Assembly (NCBI GenBank): GCA_014773175.1
Contig: VXCM01000293.1
Coordinates: 88,018 to 152,017 of the forward strand
Length of the DNA: 64,000 bases
Reading direction: 5' to 3'
Origin: Lucifuga dentata
Lineage: Eukaryota; Chordata; Actinopteri; Ophidiiformes; Bythitidae
Below, piece after piece: positions 59,962 to 64,000 of the stretch. The notes beneath the pieces are model-generated. The model searched no databases. It was given only the letters and a program-made list of their open reading frames with translations, and was not told where the DNA came from. The first letter of the stretch is position 1. Each line of letters opens with the position of its first letter. The position numbers were made by a program, and so were the translations under genes.

Positions 59962-60085
59962 AAATCCCCAAATTTCATGAAAATCCCATACATAATGTTT
60001 TGAGATATCATGCTAACAAGTTGGCAAACAAATAAATCCTTCTTCTGGATCCTGTGTGATCAAGAATCTGATCTGGATCACCACC
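59962..60085 (-). repeat. Degenerate dispersed repeat, copy C (inverted)
   Basis: The reverse complement shows TTGTTAGCATGATATCTCAAA, ACATTATG and TTTTCATGAAATTTG, matching the core of the repeats at 2905 and 7941. Confidence 0.45.
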
Positions 60086-60163
60086 AAACTCAGCAGATTG
60101 TTTTGTTAAAAAAAAAAAAAAAAAAAAAAGCCAGCATGCTAAAATTTAAAGAGTGAAGCTTAA

Positions 60164-60789
60164 AGGACAATACCACCCATTTTTCATGTTTGAGCCTATT
60201 ATATTCAATTTTCATACACCTAATGTTACTGACAATCATTTCCCAAAGCATAGTACTGGAACGGTGAGTTAAAAAGAATTTTTTTTCCTACCTTCCAGAC
60301 CACCATTGGTTTCAGTTCATTCTGGTACACTATTAAAATCAACTTGTTGATACTTGAAACGTTCTTGGGATAGGTAATCTGTCATTGTGAACAACACGTA
60401 CATTCATGTACATTTTTTCGAAGTTTTGTAATTTTAGTGTTTTAGTGCAATAAAAAGCATGGAGTGAATGTCTCCACCGGGGAATATAGTCCCAAAAGAA
60501 GACCTGTGTTTATCGAAAAATTTAAATGACCGTGACTTCATAATTTTGCGTAACTATGAGCAGGAGAAACATCGATTTTTAAGGTGGGTGTATTGCTTGA
60601 ATATTTGATTTTGAAAGATGAAGAGATTTTGCNCATCGATTTTTAAGGTGGGTGTATTGCTTGAATATTTGATTTTGAAAGATGAAGAGATTTTGCAAAT
60701 ACAGTTTTATCCTTTGGGAAATGATTATCAGTAATGTAACATGTATGAAAATTGTTAGGCTCGAACATGCAAAATGGGTGGTATGGTCT
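60164..60789 (+). mobile_element. TTAA-flanked inverted-repeat element, copy 2
   Basis: Left flank TTAA at 60160-60163, then AGGACAATACCACCCATTTT. The right end AAAATGGGTGGTATGGTCT is followed by TCAA (probably a mutated TTAA). About 626 bp, but roughly 65 bp around the N at 60633 is an exact duplicate and probably an assembly artefact. Corrected, it is near 560 bp, close to the other copies. Confidence 0.65.
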
Positions 60790-61552
60790 TCAAGCGAGAG
60801 CTGAAAGAAAAGGTGGATTTTAATAGAGGACATACAAGTGTAATGGAGAAAATTAGGCAATCAACGGCACAAAAAAAAGGGGGATTTTACTTCTTGTCTT
60901 ATTTTATCATTTCTAATGTACTACTCATATCAATAAAAGTTATTATTTTTGAAAGACAAAATGTGTGAAAATGAACTTTTTAGAATTTTACTCAGGTTGA
61001 ATTAAAAAAAATAATGTTCCAAAAGTGGGTAAACATGTTTGTCTCCCTCATGGATAAAGATATTTGTATGAAATTCAAGTGCATGTCACAGTGTGTGTGT
61101 GTGTGTGTGTGTATGTGCATCTTTTTTTAGATCCCTCCGCCGCTGTGAGCCCAAAACAAGGTAAACGTATAATAATAACATTTTCAGAATGTATCTCCCA
61201 TCTTTTTTCCCTTCAGCAAAACAACACGCAACACACTCCTCTTCTCCTCCTCACCTCCTCCTCCTCCTCCTCCCCCCCGGCGCTACACGGAGCGTCCGGG
61301 TGTGAAATGTAAAAGGGAGAACGCTGTCGTTCAAACTGTCCCAACCACCACTGTGTCCCTCTATGTCCCTTCTTCTCTGTCTCTTTCTTTCTCTCATTTC
61401 CTGTCTCTCCGCTTTCTCCCTCAACCAGTACCTCTCTCTCTCTTTCTCTCTCTGTCCCCCTTTCTTTCCTCCATAGCTCTCTTTCCTTGTCTCATACTCT
61501 GCTTCTCCCTGTCTCTCTTTCTCTCTCCCCTTTCTTTCCCCCATTCTCTCTC

Positions 61553-61570
61553 TCTCTCTCTCTCTCTCTC
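61553..61570. repeat. (CT)n in a long pyrimidine-rich stretch
   Basis: Part of a ~230-bp CT-rich stretch from about 61360 to 61590. The long open frames on both strands here are compositional artefacts. Confidence 0.8.
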
Positions 61571-61749
61571 CTTCTTCCCCCACTCCTTCGTTCTCAGGTG
61601 GGCCAGCCATTGTAGGTTGCAGGTGTGTGGGACCCCTCAGCCAATGAAAAATGAATGCCGTCGTACGGTGTGACTTTGATGAACCTCACCGTACGTCGGC
61701 CTATCACTCTTCTCCATTTGGCTTCCCCCAGAAAAACCACTACACAGCA

Positions 61750-61756
61750 CACACAC

Positions 61757-61800
<44 letters not shown>
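61750..61800. repeat. (CA)n microsatellite
   Basis: About 25 CA units with one GC interruption. Confidence 0.95.
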
Positions 61801-62271
61801 GTGGCAAATGCTCTGGACCAAATATTTGTCTTGTTGAAGGAAGAGGCTGCGCTTGGGTAAATATGTGGTCAAAGGGGCCTGTTCTTCTGTTTGGTGTGTG
61901 TGTGTGTAGGTGTGTGTGTGTATTTGTGTACTCATAATATCCTAGATGTTCAGTGTTTTGAGCTTATTTTTAGACACATCGTTTAAAAAGTGACTTTGAA
62001 GCCAACGTGTTTCACAGCTCAAATACATTAAAGTCAACCAAAGTGATCAGACTCCAAAAAAACTGATTCAGTGTGTGTGTGAATGCATGCATGTGTGTGT
62101 GTGGATGCATGTGTGCTTTCATAGCTGAGTGTGTTCACGTGTTTGCTTTCTGCTATGTGAACGGCTATGAGAGTTGTAGGTTAATCCCACCCATTGCTCC
62201 TTAATCCTGTTCTAATCCCTTTAAAACTCTCTATGAGCCTCTCAGGACCTCTTGAGGTTAAATCTCACAAG

Positions 62272-62277
<6 letters not shown>

Positions 62278-62306
<29 letters not shown>
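62278..62306. repeat. (CA)n microsatellite
   Basis: About 14 CA units. Confidence 0.9.
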
Positions 62307-62310
<4 letters not shown>

Positions 62311-62815
62311 TGTTGGGTTTCTGCTCTTCTTAAATGAGATTATCTGCGTGGATTTTTTTCTCTCTGTGGTTTTGAGAAGCACACAGCATGTTGCAAGCAA
62401 AAGTGCTTCCTCTTCCTCATCTTCATCTCTCTGTGTGTCTATTTACTTACTCCTGTCTGCATCCTTCTCCTCTAGTCTAGACGTCCCATTAATGGGACTG
62501 ATACATATTTGTAGAAATATGGCCGACATTCCCAACAAGTGGACTAGAAAGCATTTAATGTCTCAGTCAAGGATAGGTTTGATCGGACATGCAGTATGGG
62601 TATTGATAATATGAGAGGGTATTGATTTCTTTGGTAAATGAGGGTTTATGTGCAGAAGAAGCTGTGTGATCACACGGGGAAATATTAAATATAAAGACAC
62701 ACGTGTGGAAAGCATTCAGAGAGTGCGTATCTCTGCCAAGGCCGCACAGTCCTTTCATTCTTGTAAAAGCAGAAACTATTTTAAAATGTTGAATCTGAAT
62801 CTGGATCTACATTAA

Positions 62816-63394
62816 AGAACCATACCAGCCATTTTGTATGCTTGAGTTTAATATATTAAATTTTCATACACGTAATGTTACTGATAATCATTTCCCAAAG
62901 CATACTACTGGAATGGTGAATTTAAAAACAATTTCCTACCTTCCAGACCGCCATTGGTTTCAGTTCATTCTGGTACGCTATTAAAATCAACTTGTTGATA
63001 CTTGAAGTGTTCTTGGGATAGGTAATCCATCATTGCCAACAAGACATGTTTAGTTTTTTTAAGAAGTGACATAAGTTTAGCGTTTAAGCACAATAAAAAG
63101 TGTGGACTGAATGTATGTCTCCACCAGGGAATGTAGTCTCAAAAGACGACCTGCGCTTATCAAAAAATTTTAATGACTGTGACTTGATAAGTTTGCGGAA
63201 CTATTAGCAGGCGAAACATTGATTTTTAAGGTGGGTGTATTGCTTGAATATTTGATTTTGAAAGATTAAGAGATTTTGCAAAATACCAGGAAAGTTGAAA
63301 TACGGTTTTATCCTTTGGGAAATGATTGTCAGTAACCTTAATTGTATGAAAATTTATATTAGACTCAAACATGCAAAGTGGATGGTATGGTGCT
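62816..63394 (+). mobile_element. TTAA-flanked inverted-repeat element, copy 3 (intact target duplication)
   Basis: About 579 bp, flanked by perfect TTAA on both sides (62812-62815 and 63395-63398). Ends are AGAACCATACCAGCCATTTT and GTGGATGGTATGGTGCT. It shares the same interior landmarks as copy 2 (CACCATTCC-type, ACTTGTTGATACTTGAA, GGTGGGTGTATTGCTTG). It is the best copy for defining the termini. Confidence 0.7.
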
Positions 63395-63738
63395 TTAACA
63401 TAAACACATAGAAATTCATAATAATTGATTGATGGTGGTGTTATATTAGGACTTGATATTAGGACAGGGATGAACTGAGCCATATTTACAGTGAGTCAGA
63501 CTCATGACCATATGGGTACTGAAATTTATTATATTGCTGTAGCGCCACCTAATAGGCCAAATGCCACCACATTTTGCAGGTTCACAGTTTCTAGGTGTTT
63601 TTGTCTTCCATATTTGGTTGCAGTTGCACAAATGACAAATAGCTTGTAATCTTATGTGTATCTGCATATATCAACTTAACTGCTGTGGAAGAACAAAGTA
63701 TTCAGACAGGCAAAAGATGTAAAGAAATTAAATCATCA

Positions 63739-63739
<1 letters not shown>

Positions 63740-63783
<44 letters not shown>
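63740..63783. repeat. (GA)n microsatellite
   Basis: About 22 GA units. Confidence 0.95.
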
Positions 63784-63786
<3 letters not shown>

Positions 63787-64000
63787 GATAGGATATGATA
63801 GATGACAAATATGATAGAATGATAAGAACCACTAAATATGACTCAGATTGAAAAAAAAAAACCCTTGGAATATTCCTTAAAAAAAAAAAAANAAAAAAAA
63901 AAAAAAAACAAAACACCGGCTTGCCAAATATAAATAAGTACTTTTCATGGCTATGTTATAATTTTAAAATAAAATACCTCATACATGTGTCTCTTCTTGA

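Larger units (their letters stand above)
52231..64000. other. Distal gene-poor region: no protein gene seen
   Basis: Outside the elements listed, this is AT-rich unique sequence plus microsatellites. Open frames at 52687-53235 minus, 53538-53834 minus, 54173-54400 plus and 55319-55558 minus have no recognisable similarity. The last one lies inside the palindromic element. Confidence 0.5.

Noticed and set aside
61251..61673. Open frames of 119 and 123 codons, Arg/Glu-rich on one strand and Leu/Ser-rich on the other
   Set aside because: A CT-rich low-complexity stretch keeps both strands open. No protein family is recognisable.
1..64000. CRISPR array, prophage or bacterial operon
   Set aside because: The regular repeats are microsatellites without spacers. 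Spliced vertebrate genes and the absence of dense ORFs exclude a prokaryotic origin.

Overview
The window is nuclear DNA of a ray-finned fish, probably a percomorph-type teleost. The genes have introns with GT/AG boundaries, the background is AT-rich and crowded with (CA)n, (GA)n and (GAAA)n microsatellites, and a teleost-style LINE 3' tail and several short inverted-repeat transposons are present. The species cannot be named from the sequence. There are no bacterial-type genes, rRNAs, tRNAs or CRISPR arrays that I can see.

Three protein genes lie on the minus strand in the left 24 kb, in the order hdhd2 (exons 1-5 of its coding region, running off the left edge), ier3ip1 (exons 1-2; last exon not found) and skor2 (complete coding region, 7 coding exons, 800 codons plus stop). 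As far as I know, the human orthologues HDHD2, IER3IP1 and SKOR2 are neighbours in the same order on 18q21.1, so this is a conserved vertebrate block. HDHD2 is a HAD-family phosphatase-like protein. IER3IP1 is a small ER/Golgi membrane protein. SKOR2 is a Ski-family nuclear corepressor of TGF-beta/BMP-SMAD signalling that acts in developing GABAergic neurons such as Purkinje cells. They share a neighbourhood but no evident pathway. The skor2 promoter is best placed in a CpG-rich patch at about 23.77-24.16 kb, with a CCAAT box and a CRE.

From 24.2 kb to the right edge (about 40 kb, upstream of skor2) I found no convincing coding exon. It holds microsatellites, three copies of a ~580-bp TTAA-flanked inverted-repeat element (piggyBac-like by its target site), two copies of a hAT-like ~570-650-bp element, one ~725-bp near-palindrome and a LINE tail. 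It also holds several non-repetitive patches rich in homeodomain, POU, SOX and RFX-type motifs that are candidate regulatory elements for skor2. A CpG-dense patch at 57.0-57.3 kb ends in a good plus-strand splice donor and may be a non-coding first exon.

About 30 isolated single Ns mark assembly joins. Several are flanked by the same sequence on both sides, so those local duplications are most likely unmerged contig ends. One 51-N gap sits inside a candidate regulatory region in skor2 intron 4. I found no novel multi-gene system. The most interesting points are a microsatellite that forms the splice-acceptor tract of the main skor2 exon, a possible alternative skor2 terminal exon, the missing last exon of ier3ip1, and the uncharacterised inverted-repeat elements.
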